A stretch of DNA of 64,000 nucleotides from Tissierellia bacterium (GCA_030535395.1 JAUNLK010000002.1:62001-126000); one strand, 5' to 3'; shown: positions 8,693 to 17,495, counted from the first letter of the stretch. Program-made: numbers and translations. The notes: generated from the letters alone by a model not told the origin.

Positions 8693-9149
8693 ATTTTTTG
8701 TGGTTTTTTTCCATTTGGAGAAGGTATTCCTTCCACTCCAGGCCCCCGCCGAAGCCGGTGAGGCCCTGCTTGCCCACCACTCGGTGGCAGGGAATGAGAA
8801 TGGAGATGGGATTTTTGTTGCAGGCGCCCCCCACCGCTCGGGCGCTGCCCTTTCGGTGATAGGTCTCGGCCATCTGGCCGTAGGTCATGGTCTCGCCATA
8901 GGGAATTTCCTGAAGGCCCTTCCAGATTTTCATCTGAAACTCCGTCCCCCGAGGGGCCACTGGAAAATGGGGCAGGGGCCCCTCTCCCCTGAGATAGGCC
9001 TCCAGGGCATCTTTGAGCTTGAGGTCGAATTTCTCCACGGGCTCTCGGGGATCGTCCTCAGTGAAATCCACCTCCAGGACCCGCTCATCTTCCGTGGTGA
9101 CGGTGATGGAGGAGAGGCCCTGGGGTCCCTTTAAGGTGAAGGTGCCCAT
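8691..9149 (-). CDS. ogt: Methylated-DNA-protein-cysteine methyltransferase
   Basis: A 152-residue suicide DNA repair protein that moves the alkyl group from O6-alkylguanine to its own cysteine. The active-site motif IPCHRVV places the acceptor at C121, and the helix-turn-helix segment TYGQMAETYHRKGSARAVG precedes it. Length is normal for the Ogt class, without an Ada-type regulator domain. Its ATG shares a base with the ppk stop (TAATG), so it is translationally coupled to ppk. That pairing has no obvious functional meaning beyond stress survival. Confidence 0.93.
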   Translation of the reverse strand: MGTFTLKGPQGLSSITVTTEDERVLEVDFTEDDPREPVEKFDLKLKDALEAYLRGEGPLPHFPVAPRGTEFQMKIWKGLQEIPYGETMTYGQMAETYHRKGSARAVGGACNKNPISILIPCHRVVGKQGLTGFGGGLEWKEYLLQMEKNHKK

Positions 9150-11302
9150 TAGCGGCCAAAGAGCCAGGCCCAGAAGCCCCTCCTGGGCTTTTTGGCGGCC
9201 TTGGGGGCCCCCGCCGGGGCCGCCTGCTCCACTGCAGCTTGGGGCACGGTGTCGGCATAGTCCACGGCCTCGGTCATGAGGACCTCCTGGGCCACAATAT
9301 TGTGCTCGTTTTTCACCTGGGTGTAGCGGCCCGTGGGGAGGAGCTCTCTAATTTTCACATCGTCTGAGAACATGATGTCCATAAAGTCCAGGACCCGCAT
9401 TTTAATGGTGGTGTCCAGGACGGGGCAGGCCACCTCCACCCGCTTTCTGATATTTCGGGTCATGAAGTCGGCACTGGAAATGTAGACCTGGGCGTCCTGG
9501 CCCCTGCCAAATTGATACACCCGGTGGTGCTCCAAGAAGCGGCCCACCACACTGTAGATGCTCACATTCTCCGTTCGATTGGCGATCCCCGGAATGATGC
9601 AGGTGATCCCCCGGACCATCATGTCGATTTTCACCCCGGCATTGGAGGCCTCGGAGATCTTGTCGATGAGGATGCGGTCGGAGATGGAGTTCATCTTCAG
9701 GCGAATGTAGCCATTGCCCCCATTTTTGGCAATGGCAATCTGCTCATTGAACAGCCGCTCCAGGCCCTCCTGCATGGACTTGGGGGAGACCATGAGCTTG
9801 TCGTAGCTGCCATTGAGATTGCCCGTGAGGAAATTGTCGAAGAGGGCATTGACATCCCGGCCAATCTCCTGATTGGCGGTGCAGAGGGAGAAGTCGGTGT
9901 ACATTTTGGCGGTCTTTTCGTTGTAGTTGCCCGTGGCCACCTGGGAGAGGTATTTCACCTGGCCATTGACCATGCGGGTGATGAGGAGCACCTTGGAGTG
10001 GCACTTGAAGTGATTGAAGCCATAGATGACCCTGCAGCCCGCCCGCTCCAAATTGGCGGACCAGAGGATGTTGTTTTCCTCGTCGAAGCGGGCCCTCAGC
10101 TCCATGAGGACCACCACGTCCTTGCCATTTTCCGCGGCGGCAATGAGCTGCTTGGCCACCTTGGAGTCCTTGGCAATGCGGTAGAGGGTAATTTTGATGC
10201 TCACCACATCGGGATCTGTGGCCGCCTCCTCCAATAGCTGAATGATGGGGTCCATGGACTCATAGGGATAGCTGAGGAGGATGTCCTTGTGCTGGATTTG
10301 AGGCATAATGGGCCGCTTGTCGTCGATGTAGCGGCTCTTTTGGGGGGAGAAGCTGGGGTCCACATACTCGCTGTCGGCGCCGTAGTGATCCACTAAGTAG
10401 TCGTAGAAGTCGAAGAGATAGCCCAGTCTCACAGGGGACTTGGTGATGAAGATGCGGTTGTGCTTGAGGCTCAAATTCTCCAGGAGGAAGTCCTCCACCT
10501 CCTGGACCGGCTCCCGGTCGATTTCCAGGCGGACGGGCATGAGGCGCTTGCGCTTTTTCAGCATTTTCTTCATGTGGCTGCGGTAGTCGTCCTCCAGCTC
10601 GTAGTCCTCGTCCTCAAAGTCGATGTCGGCATTGCGGGTGACGGAGAGGACATACTCCTCCAGGACATCGTAGTTTTCGAAGAGCTCCCTGCCATAGACC
10701 TTGATAATGGACTCAATGAGGATGCGCTTGTTGTTGCCCAGCTCCACCAGCCGCTTCATTTGATGGGGAATTTGAATGATGCCTATGCTGTGCTTTTGAT
10801 TCTCCCGGTTTTTCAGCAGATAGAGAATCATAATGCCCAAATTGGGCACATGGGGGAAGGGGTGGGTGAGGTCCACAATTTGATAGTTCAAAATGGGCCC
10901 AATGGAATTGTCGAAATACACCTTGAGATAGTCCCTCTCGTGGCCCCGAAGCTCCCCGAAGTCCACGGAGTAGCTGCCCATGGCCCGGAAGTGTTCCCCC
11001 AGCTCATTGTAGATGTGGTCCTTCTTTTGATAGAGGAGCTTGGTCTTTTCCATAATGGCGTCCAGCTGCTCGTCGGGGTCCATGAGGGACTTGTTGTCCA
11101 CCACCTTCTTTTGAAGCATGGACAGATCCGTGAGGGAGCCCACCCGCACCATGAAAAACTCGTCCAGATTGGAGTCGAAGATGCTCAGAAATTTCAGACG
11201 CTCAAAGAGGGGCACCCGCCCGTCCTGGGTCTCCTCCAGTACCCGCTCGTTGAATTTCAGCCAACTCAGATCTCGATTTTGGGTAAAAGATATGTCGTTC
11301 AT
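9149..11302 (-). CDS. ppk1: Polyphosphate kinase 1
   Basis: A 717-residue enzyme that makes long-chain inorganic polyphosphate from ATP, or the reverse. The N-terminal domain begins with the family motif NRDLSWLKFNERVL. Two phospholipase-D-like domains follow, with catalytic histidines in HFKCHSKVL and in VGRFLEHHRVY. A short basic, alanine-rich tail (PKAAKKPRRGFWAW) is extra. GGAGGAG precedes ATG 11302. It overlaps the upstream ppx gene by four bases, so synthesis and breakdown of polyphosphate are encoded together. Confidence 0.95.
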   Translation of the reverse strand: MNDISFTQNRDLSWLKFNERVLEETQDGRVPLFERLKFLSIFDSNLDEFFMVRVGSLTDLSMLQKKVVDNKSLMDPDEQLDAIMEKTKLLYQKKDHIYNELGEHFRAMGSYSVDFGELRGHERDYLKVYFDNSIGPILNYQIVDLTHPFPHVPNLGIMILYLLKNRENQKHSIGIIQIPHQMKRLVELGNNKRILIESIIKVYGRELFENYDVLEEYVLSVTRNADIDFEDEDYELEDDYRSHMKKMLKKRKRLMPVRLEIDREPVQEVEDFLLENLSLKHNRIFITKSPVRLGYLFDFYDYLVDHYGADSEYVDPSFSPQKSRYIDDKRPIMPQIQHKDILLSYPYESMDPIIQLLEEAATDPDVVSIKITLYRIAKDSKVAKQLIAAAENGKDVVVLMELRARFDEENNILWSANLERAGCRVIYGFNHFKCHSKVLLITRMVNGQVKYLSQVATGNYNEKTAKMYTDFSLCTANQEIGRDVNALFDNFLTGNLNGSYDKLMVSPKSMQEGLERLFNEQIAIAKNGGNGYIRLKMNSISDRILIDKISEASNAGVKIDMMVRGITCIIPGIANRTENVSIYSVVGRFLEHHRVYQFGRGQDAQVYISSADFMTRNIRKRVEVACPVLDTTIKMRVLDFMDIMFSDDVKIRELLPTGRYTQVKNEHNIVAQEVLMTEAVDYADTVPQAAVEQAAPAGAPKAAKKPRRGFWAWLFGR

Positions 11303-12216
11303 TCTGCTCCTCCTACAAGTCGGTCGTAGACATAGCCCTCCCGGATCCCAGTTTGGGAAACGGAGATGGTGTGCACATGATAGTACTTGGCAATGCGATA
11401 GAGGATGGTCATGCCCGGAAGGAAAGTGTGAATGCGATCGGCCTTGATTTTCAAGATGCGGTTCATCTTCTCCTTGTAGTCCAGATCCAAGAGCTCCTTC
11501 ATAATGGCCTTGAGGTCGTCGGGATTCATGGTGCGATTGTCCGGGTGCTCATCGAAGTACTCATTGTAGTACTTCAGAATGGCCCGGGCCGATCCCCCCA
11601 CGGCACAGAGGACGTCGAAGTAGTCCCTGGGCATTTTCCCCAGACTCAGAAGCTCCTTGAGCCTGCCGTCCACGGCCTTGCGCTCCTCCGAGGTGAGGAA
11701 GAGGCCACAGGCGTAGTCCTTGTAGGCGGTGAGGGAGCCAAGGTCCAGGGAGAAGGAGTCCACAATTTTGCGGTTGTGGAAGAAGACGATCTCCGTGGAG
11801 CCGCCCCCAATGTCGGTGAGAATGCCACTGGCAAGCTCCTCCTCATCCAGGGTCTGTCCTGCCCCCATAAAGGCCAGCCGGGCCTCCTCCGAGCCGCTTA
11901 AAAGCTCAATGGCAAGGCCCGTTGCCTCCTTCACCTCCGCCAGGACCTCCTCCGTATTGTTGACATTGCGGATACTCGCCGTGGCGAAGGCGTGGACCTC
12001 TTCAATGTCGCCAAAATTGTCGGTAATGGACAGGAAGTTTTGGAGGGTGCAGATGAGCTTTTTAATGCCCTCGGGGGTGATGGCCCCCTTTTCCCGGTAG
12101 CTCCCCAGGCCCACTGTGGCCTTTTCGTTGAAGAGATTGCTCACCTGACGGCCTTCCACCGCAAAGACGGAGAGTCTTATGGTATTGGATCCTATGTCAA
12201 TGATTCCGTGAATCAT
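11299..12216 (-). CDS. ppx: Ppx/GppA-type exopolyphosphatase
   Basis: A 305-residue member of the ASKHA (actin-like ATPase) superfamily. The phosphate-1 motif DIGSNTIRLSVF is at the N-terminus, ASIRNVNN lies in the middle, and the second phosphate loop is LTDIGGGSTEIV. The protein is the short form without the C-terminal HD-like domain found in larger Ppx enzymes. It would hydrolyse terminal phosphates of polyphosphate, or of pppGpp, which the short form cannot be distinguished from by sequence. AGAGGTG precedes ATG 12216. It is first in the ppx-ppk1-ogt operon. Confidence 0.9.
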   Translation of the reverse strand: MIHGIIDIGSNTIRLSVFAVEGRQVSNLFNEKATVGLGSYREKGAITPEGIKKLICTLQNFLSITDNFGDIEEVHAFATASIRNVNNTEEVLAEVKEATGLAIELLSGSEEARLAFMGAGQTLDEEELASGILTDIGGGSTEIVFFHNRKIVDSFSLDLGSLTAYKDYACGLFLTSEERKAVDGRLKELLSLGKMPRDYFDVLCAVGGSARAILKYYNEYFDEHPDNRTMNPDDLKAIMKELLDLDYKEKMNRILKIKADRIHTFLPGMTILYRIAKYYHVHTISVSQTGIREGYVYDRLVGGAE

Positions 12217-12267
12217 GAAAACACCTCTTGAACAATGGTATCAGAAAAATATTTACATTGTGTAAAA

Positions 12268-13869
12268 TCACTGGCTCTCACCGGAAATATAGCGCTCAAT
12301 ATAGCTGTCAAAGTCCATGGACACGTCCCGGTAGCTGCCGTCGTCGAAGATATCCACAATGCGATTGGCAATGGAGGAGATGAACTGGTGGTCCTGGGAA
12401 GTGAAGAGGACATTGCCCTTGAAGTCCACCAGGCCCTTGTTCACCGCCTCAATGCTCTCCAGGTCCAGGTGATTGGTGGGCTGGTCCATAATGAGGACAT
12501 TCATGGGGCTGGTCATCATTTTGGAGAACATCATCCGTACCCGCTCTCCCCCGGAGAGGACATTGGCCTTTTTCAGGGCCTCGTCCCCGCTGAAGAGCAT
12601 CCGCCCCAAGAGGCCCCGCATGGCAATCTCCGACTGCTCCTCGGAGAAATCCCTGAGCCAGTCGATGAGATTTTTCTCATTGCCGTCGAAATAGCTGGCA
12701 TTGTCCTTGGGGAAGTAGGCGGTGGTGATGGTCTGGCCCCAGCTGTAGCGCCCCTCTTGGGCCTCCAGGCCCTGGCCCAGGACTTCAAAGAGCTGGGTGA
12801 TGGCCCGCTCATTGCCAATGAAGGCAATTTTGTCGTTTTTGTTGACCCGCATGGAGAGGTCCTTGATGAGCACTTCCCCCTCCACTGTGAGGCTCAGGCC
12901 CTCAATGTTTAAAATTTCATTGCCCACTTCCCGGGAGAGGGGAAAGCCCACAAAGGGATAGCGGCGGCTGGAGGGCTTGATCTCCGTGAGGTCGATTTTG
13001 TCCAGGAGTTTCTTGCGGCTGGTGGCCTGCTTGGACTTACTCTTATTGGCGGAGAATCTGCGAATGAACTCCTCCAGCTCCTTGATCTTCTCCTCCTTCT
13101 TCCGGTTTTGCTCCTTTAAGAGGCGGGCCGCCAGCTGACTGGACTCGTACCAGAAGTCGTAGTTGCCGGTGACCATGCGCACCTTCTCGAAGTCGATGTC
13201 CACCATGTGGGTGCACACCTCATTGAGGAAGTAGCGGTCGTGGGAGACGATGATGACAATGCCGGGGAAAGTGGAGAGGAAGTCCTGGAGCCACAGCACC
13301 GCCCGCACGTCCAGGCCGTTGGTGGGCTCGTCCAAAAGGAGGATGTCGGGACTGCCAAAGAGGGCCTGGGCCAAAAGCACCTTCACCTTCTCCGCCTCGG
13401 TGAGAAGATTCATGGTCTGGTAGTGGAGATCGGTGGTGATTCCCAGACCCTGGAGGAGATAGCCCGCATCGGCCTCGGCCTCATAGCCCCCCATTTCGGC
13501 GAACTGGCCCTCCAGCTCCCCGGCCCGAATGCCGTCCTCGTCGGAGAAATCGGCCTTGGCATAGAGGGCATCCTTCTCCTCGCGAATCTCGTAGAGGGCC
13601 CGATTGCCCATGATCACCGTATCCAGGACCGTGTACTCCTCAAAGGCATAGTGGTCCTGATTGAGCTTGCTCATCCGCTGATCCTTCCCCTTGGAGACGG
13701 AACCGGTGGTGGGCTCCTTCTCCCCGGAGAGGATTTTCAAAAAGGTGGACTTTCCCGCCCCATTGGCCCCAATGATCCCGTAGCAGAAGCCCTCATTGAA
13801 GACCAGATTCACATCGTCAAAGAGTTTCTTGTCGGGAAATAGTACGCTGACATCTTGCACTTGTAACAT
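12268..13869 (-). CDS. ABC-F family ATPase with one degenerate ATP site
   Basis: A 533-residue soluble ABC-F protein of the YkpA/YbiT type: two nucleotide-binding domains (NBD) joined by a charged linker (about 250-300), with no membrane segment. NBD1 has a good Walker A (GANGAGKST, K40), Walker B (D180, E181) and H-loop (H210), but its signature is LTEAE (156-160) instead of LSGGE. NBD2 has an intact LSGGE (438-442), but its Walker A is IGNERAITQ (351-359). Its catalytic glutamate is Q463 and its H-loop is Q492. So the composite site of NBD1 Walker boxes plus NBD2 signature is intact, and the other is lost on both faces. ABC-F proteins usually act on the ribosome. AGGAG precedes ATG 13869. 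Confidence 0.88.
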   Translation of the reverse strand: MLQVQDVSVLFPDKKLFDDVNLVFNEGFCYGIIGANGAGKSTFLKILSGEKEPTTGSVSKGKDQRMSKLNQDHYAFEEYTVLDTVIMGNRALYEIREEKDALYAKADFSDEDGIRAGELEGQFAEMGGYEAEADAGYLLQGLGITTDLHYQTMNLLTEAEKVKVLLAQALFGSPDILLLDEPTNGLDVRAVLWLQDFLSTFPGIVIIVSHDRYFLNEVCTHMVDIDFEKVRMVTGNYDFWYESSQLAARLLKEQNRKKEEKIKELEEFIRRFSANKSKSKQATSRKKLLDKIDLTEIKPSSRRYPFVGFPLSREVGNEILNIEGLSLTVEGEVLIKDLSMRVNKNDKIAFIGNERAITQLFEVLGQGLEAQEGRYSWGQTITTAYFPKDNASYFDGNEKNLIDWLRDFSEEQSEIAMRGLLGRMLFSGDEALKKANVLSGGERVRMMFSKMMTSPMNVLIMDQPTNHLDLESIEAVNKGLVDFKGNVLFTSQDHQFISSIANRIVDIFDDGSYRDVSMDFDSYIERYISGESQ

Positions 13870-13950
13870 ATATGCTCCTATAATTCATTTTCCATGTTGT
13901 ATTGACTGGCTTATTTTTTACAATCATTTTTATTGTACCATTCCAAGCAC

Positions 13951-13975
13951 AAAAAAAGACCCCCTGGGGTCTTTC
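13951..13975 (-). terminator. Terminator after glycosyltransferase gene
   Basis: The stem AAAGACCCC/GGGGTCTTT is followed by seven T on the minus strand, just past the glycosyltransferase stop. Confidence 0.9.
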
Positions 13976-13986
13976 TGCCGGAAAAC

Positions 13987-15102
13987 TCAACCTGCCCTCA
14001 GCGCCCTGATGTTCTTTCGGTAGACCTCCTCCACCAGGGCGGCGAAGTCGTCGTCGGAGTAGAGCTCCCCGCCCCCAAAGGCCAGGTCCAGGGCCCGGGG
14101 AAGCTGGGCCACAAACTCATCGGAGGAGGCAAAGCCGTAGCCATTGACCCCCTCCAAAAGGACCCCCTCCAGACAGGGGTCCCGCCGCACCAAGAGCTTG
14201 AGCCCCCCGGCCAAGGCCTCATTGTAGGTGAGGCCCTGGGTCTCGGAGGTGGAGGAGGAGACGAAGACATCCCCCAGGGCGTAGTAGTCCTGAATCTCCT
14301 CCCAGTCCACGTAGCCGGTGAAGATGACCCGGGGATCGGCCAAGTTCTGCTGAATTTTCTGAAGGCGACGGGCCTCGGGGCCGTCCCCCACAATCATGAG
14401 CCGAAGGTCCTCCCCGGGCACTCGGGCAAAGTAGCGAAGGAGCTCGTCCACATTCTTCTCCTTGGCCAGGCGCCCCACAAATAAAAACACCGTGGTGCCA
14501 TTGAGCTCGTAGTGCTCCTTGAGGGCCAGGACGTGGTCGCCGTCCACCCTGCGGTACTTCTCCTGGGACAGCCCCGTGGGAATCACATCCACCCGCCGGT
14601 AGACCCGGTAGTCCTCCAGGCGATGTTTCACCTTCTCCGTGGGGACGATGATGCCATCGGCATCATTGCAGAACCAGCGGGAGAGGCGACAGACCACGGG
14701 CTTGAGCTTCTCATTTTTGGGCACCCTGAGGTAGTGGGTGTAGTCCTCATACATGGTGTGATAGGTGTGGATGTGGGGAATGCCGGCATAGATGGCCGCC
14801 ACCCGGCCCAGATAGCCCACGGTGAACTCCGTCTGGGTGTGAATGAGGTCCAGCTGGTATCTTTTGATTCTCCGCTTCCAATAGCTCAGAAAGGGCAGGG
14901 CAATTCGCCGGTCCTTGGCAATGCGAGCATCCACCGAGCGAATGCGAATCACATGGTCCTCCTCCACCTCCTCCTTGGTGGTGGAAGTGAAGACAAAGAC
15001 CTCGTGGCCCCGCCGCTCCAGGGCGTGCTTTAAGGTGTAGGTGGAATTGGCCACCCCATTGATTTCAGGAAAATAGGTATCTGTAAAAAGTCCGATGCGC
15101 AT
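13987..15102 (-). CDS. Family 4 glycosyltransferase
   Basis: A 371-residue GT-B fold enzyme. The N-terminal acceptor domain begins MRIGLFTDTYFPEINGVA, typical of diacylglycerol glucosyltransferases and lipid-linked mannosyltransferases. The C-terminal donor domain shows FLFVGRLAKEKN and the E-x7-E motif in SETQGLTYNEAL. The likeliest role is addition of a sugar to a membrane lipid such as diacylglycerol, giving glycolipid or lipoteichoic-acid anchor; this is inferred from family resemblance. A GGGAGGAAA site precedes ATG 15102. The gene stands alone, without a partner synthase. Confidence 0.82.
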   Translation of the reverse strand: MRIGLFTDTYFPEINGVANSTYTLKHALERRGHEVFVFTSTTKEEVEEDHVIRIRSVDARIAKDRRIALPFLSYWKRRIKRYQLDLIHTQTEFTVGYLGRVAAIYAGIPHIHTYHTMYEDYTHYLRVPKNEKLKPVVCRLSRWFCNDADGIIVPTEKVKHRLEDYRVYRRVDVIPTGLSQEKYRRVDGDHVLALKEHYELNGTTVFLFVGRLAKEKNVDELLRYFARVPGEDLRLMIVGDGPEARRLQKIQQNLADPRVIFTGYVDWEEIQDYYALGDVFVSSSTSETQGLTYNEALAGGLKLLVRRDPCLEGVLLEGVNGYGFASSDEFVAQLPRALDLAFGGGELYSDDDFAALVEEVYRKNIRALRAG

Positions 15103-15300
15103 AGTTTCCTCCCAATAGCTCCTATTTTACCCCATGTTTTTTAAAAAAACGTAAAATATTTGCCCCAGAAGTTTAAGATCCCATAAATAAATCCGTTTTT
15201 TTCCCAGATTTCCGGAATGTCTTTTTTTCTTTGACAGTTCTTAGGACTGCTTTTAGAGGATGTTCAAACTACCCGGCCCCCCCGGTGATACAATAGGGGC

Positions 15301-15390
15301 GTAGGGAAACCTACACGACTCGTCCACTAGAAAATTACGAGCTCCTTCAAACAATGTGCAGAGAGGGTGGCCCCTTGGGGCCACCCTCTC
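15301..15390. other. Cluster of three hairpins in a 300-bp intergenic gap
   Basis: Between the glycosyltransferase and the small membrane peptide gene lie GTAGG-GAAA-CCTAC (15301-15314), a weaker CTCGT/ACGAG pair (15319-15341), and a perfect 14-bp inverted repeat (15361-15390). The last ends 20 bases past the peptide gene's stop and could terminate it, though no T-run follows on either strand. The rest of 15103-15410 shows only AT-rich DNA and a lone TTGACA at 15231. Confidence 0.4.
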
Positions 15391-15410
15391 CATGTCTTTG
15401 TGGGCAAAAA

Positions 15411-15515
15411 TCAGTCCTTTTTCCGGCTGTTTCTCGTGGCAATGGCGAGGACCACGCCAGCGGAAATCACAGAGCCCAGGAGGATCACCAGCACAAATGT
15501 TGAAATAAATGTCAT
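15411..15515 (-). CDS. Small single-span membrane peptide, 34 residues
   Basis: The short open frame starts at ATG 15515, three bases after an AAGGGGAG ribosome site, and ends in TGA at 15411. It encodes MTFISTFVLVILLG at the start, a continuous hydrophobic helix of about 24 residues, and a basic tail RNSRKKD. This is the composition of a genuine membrane microprotein with a cytoplasmic positive end. It is divergent from the IclR regulator gene across a 20-bp-spaced direct repeat, suggesting joint control. No family is recognised and no function can be named. Confidence 0.55.
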   Translation of the reverse strand: MTFISTFVLVILLGSVISAGVVLAIATRNSRKKD

Positions 15516-15549
15516 CTTCTCTCCCCTTCCCATGCTGCTCCCTCCCCTA

Positions 15550-15587
15550 CAGTGTACAATACAGGGAAACAGTGTACAATATAGGGA
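15550..15587. promoter_or_regulatory. Direct repeat, probable IclR operator
   Basis: CAGTGTACAAT-A-AGGGA occurs twice (15550-15567 and 15570-15587) with one mismatch, spaced exactly 20 bp, about two helical turns. The second copy ends 15 bases before the IclR start codon, and both lie between divergent genes. Each copy carries a TACAAT that could act as a -10 box, so binding would block transcription (inference). Confidence 0.6.
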
Positions 15588-15602
15588 TAGAAAGGGCGTG
15601 AG

Positions 15603-16385
15603 ATGGTGGCACAAAAAGATCAATACATCGTACCCATGGTGGCCCGGGCCGTGGACATCCTGAGCTATCTTTCCCGGGAGGGGGGATTCCACGGCATTCA
15701 CGAGATCTCCTATGTTCTGGACATCCCCAAGGCCACCGTCTTCAAGGTCCTCTACACCCTCCAGCAGGCCCAGTTCATCACCAAAAATGCCGAGGACCAG
15801 TATGCCCTGGGCCTGGCCTTTCTCACCTTTAGCTCGGAGCTGAAGAACAATCTGGACTTTCGCACCTACACAAAGCCCATTATGGAGCGGGTGGCGAGAA
15901 ACTGCGGGGAGAGTGTGAATCTGGGCCTTCTCATGGACGACACCGTGGTGGTCATGGACACCGCCAAGGGGGAGGACTTCTTCATTGTGCGCCAGCTCAT
16001 CCCCTACTCCCCCCTCTACTGCTCGGGAATGGGGAAGATCTTTCTCTCCTCCTTTACCCAGGAGGAATTTGAGGACTATCTGAGGCGAACGGAGCTTGCC
16101 CCGAGAACCGTCTCCACCCTCACCGATCCTGGGGCCCTCAACGAGGACCGCCTCCGCACCCGGGAAAAGGGCCTGGGCTACGACCGGGAGGAGTACGAGT
16201 ACGGCCTCACCTGCATCGCCACGGGAATCCACCACCAGGGAAAACTCCTGGCCGCCGTGAGCATCTCCGGGCCCACCAGCCGCCTGAAGCACAAGGGCAT
16301 GGGCGCCATGGAGGAGGCCGTCCTGGAACTGGCCCGGGAAATGGAGGCCATCCCCGGCATCGAAGAGCTCTTAAAGAGCACCTGA
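15603..16385 (+). CDS. IclR family transcriptional regulator
   Basis: A 260-residue regulator. An N-terminal winged helix (about 10-75; VARAVDILSYLSREGG, then IPKATVFKVLYTLQQ as recognition helix) is joined to a GAF-like effector domain (about 85-255) with the family segment SPLYCSGMGKIFLSSF. IclR proteins usually respond to a small organic acid and control neighbouring catabolic genes. Here the only divergent neighbour is the small membrane peptide. Downstream on the opposite strand are the butyrate genes, which it could also control. The start ATG 15603 has only a weak AAAGGG site. Confidence 0.88.
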   Translation: MVAQKDQYIVPMVARAVDILSYLSREGGFHGIHEISYVLDIPKATVFKVLYTLQQAQFITKNAEDQYALGLAFLTFSSELKNNLDFRTYTKPIMERVARNCGESVNLGLLMDDTVVVMDTAKGEDFFIVRQLIPYSPLYCSGMGKIFLSSFTQEEFEDYLRRTELAPRTVSTLTDPGALNEDRLRTREKGLGYDREEYEYGLTCIATGIHHQGKLLAAVSISGPTSRLKHKGMGAMEEAVLELAREMEAIPGIEELLKST

Positions 16386-16398
16386 TGATCATTCTAAA

Positions 16399-16425
16399 AA
16401 GTGACCCCATGAGGTCCCTTTTTTG
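16399..16425 (+). terminator. Terminator after IclR gene
   Basis: An imperfect stem (AG-GACC with GGTC-CT, one mismatch) is followed by six T, starting about 14 bases after the IclR stop. The next 135 bases show nothing further. Confidence 0.65.
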
Positions 16426-16561
16426 TTGCCCAAAAGTGAAAATTGCCCTTCAAAACAAACATCCCCCTTCAAAGAATGCAGCCAATAGTCACAGCCCCAA
16501 AACGCACCACTGCGTCCAAAAGCAAATGGCGGTGGGGTCTCCTCGAAAGTGGAATTGAAAG

Positions 16562-16592
16562 CAAAAAAAGACTCCCCGGGGGGAGTCTTTTG
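16562..16592 (-). terminator. Terminator after hbd
   Basis: The stem AAAGACTCCCC/GGGGAGTCTTT is followed by seven T on the minus strand, ten bases past the hbd stop. It closes the thl-crt-hbd operon. Confidence 0.9.
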
Positions 16593-16602
16593 GATTACCA
16601 AT

Positions 16603-17445
16603 TTATTTGTTGTAGTTGTAGAAGCCTTCGCCAGTCTTGCGACCCAGTTTGCCGCCGCGGACCATTTTGCGGAGCAAGGGGTGGGCTGCGTATTTGTCGC
16701 TGCCGAATTCATTGTAGAGAACATCCATAATGGCCAGGCACACGTCCAAACCAATGAGGTCGCCCAGTTCCAGGGGTCCCATGGGGTGGTTGGCGCCGAG
16801 CTTCATGGCGGTGTCGATGTCTTCAACGCTGGCAATGCCGTCGGCGTAGATGCCGATGCCTTCATTGACCAGGGGAATGAGGACGCGGTTTACCACAAAT
16901 CCGGGAGCTTCTTCCACTTGTACGGGGGTCTTGCCAATTTCCTTGGAAAGTTCGTGGATCAGAGTATTGGTTTCATCACTGGTGTTGAGGCCGCGAATTA
17001 CTTCAACCAGTTTCATCATGGGAACGGGGTTGAAGAAGTGCATGCCGATGACCTTGTCAGCTCTTCCGGTTACGGCAGCGATGTCGGTAATGCTCAAAGA
17101 AGAGGTGTTGGTGGCCAGGATGGTGTTTTCACTGGTGGCAGCTGCCAATTCTTTGAAGATTTCCTTTTTGATTACGGGATTTTCCGTAGCAGCTTCAATG
17201 ACGAGATCGGCATCCTTGAGATCGTCCAGGGTCTCGGTGATGTGAAGATTTGCAAGAGCAGTGGCTTGTTCCTCTTCGGTCATGCGGCCCTTGGAAACAT
17301 TTTTGGCATAGCCCTTTTCAATTCTGGCTTTGGCTGCGGTCAATGCTTCGGGAGCGATGTCGCGGATGTACACTTCGTGTTTGGGAGCAAGAACTTGTGC
17401 AATGCCGGCACCCATGGTACCGGAACCGATAACACCAATTTTCAT
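16603..17445 (-). CDS. hbd: 3-hydroxybutyryl-CoA dehydrogenase
   Basis: A 280-residue NAD(P)-dependent enzyme of the clostridial butyrate pathway, interconverting acetoacetyl-CoA and 3-hydroxybutyryl-CoA. The Rossmann motif is GSGTMGAGIAQ (about 8-18), and the catalytic histidine sits in GMHFFNPVPMM. The C-terminal half carries the dimerisation domain with PGFVVNRVL. Length matches clostridial Hbd. GGAGGAAATAT precedes ATG 17445. It is last of three genes with crt and thl. With these it can recycle acetoacetyl-CoA from the lysine route to crotonyl-CoA. Confidence 0.95.
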   Translation of the reverse strand: MKIGVIGSGTMGAGIAQVLAPKHEVYIRDIAPEALTAAKARIEKGYAKNVSKGRMTEEEQATALANLHITETLDDLKDADLVIEAATENPVIKKEIFKELAAATSENTILATNTSSLSITDIAAVTGRADKVIGMHFFNPVPMMKLVEVIRGLNTSDETNTLIHELSKEIGKTPVQVEEAPGFVVNRVLIPLVNEGIGIYADGIASVEDIDTAMKLGANHPMGPLELGDLIGLDVCLAIMDVLYNEFGSDKYAAHPLLRKMVRGGKLGRKTGEGFYNYNK

Positions 17446-17495
17446 ATATTTCCTCCTATTCCAGAGTTGTGATCACTACCAGATTTGTGTTCAGC

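Noticed and set aside
15361..15390. T-box because of the string AGGGTGG
   Set aside because: The sequence continues GCCCC instead of the conserved ACCGCG-type bulge flank, there is no stem I and no downstream synthetase; it is a plain inverted repeat.
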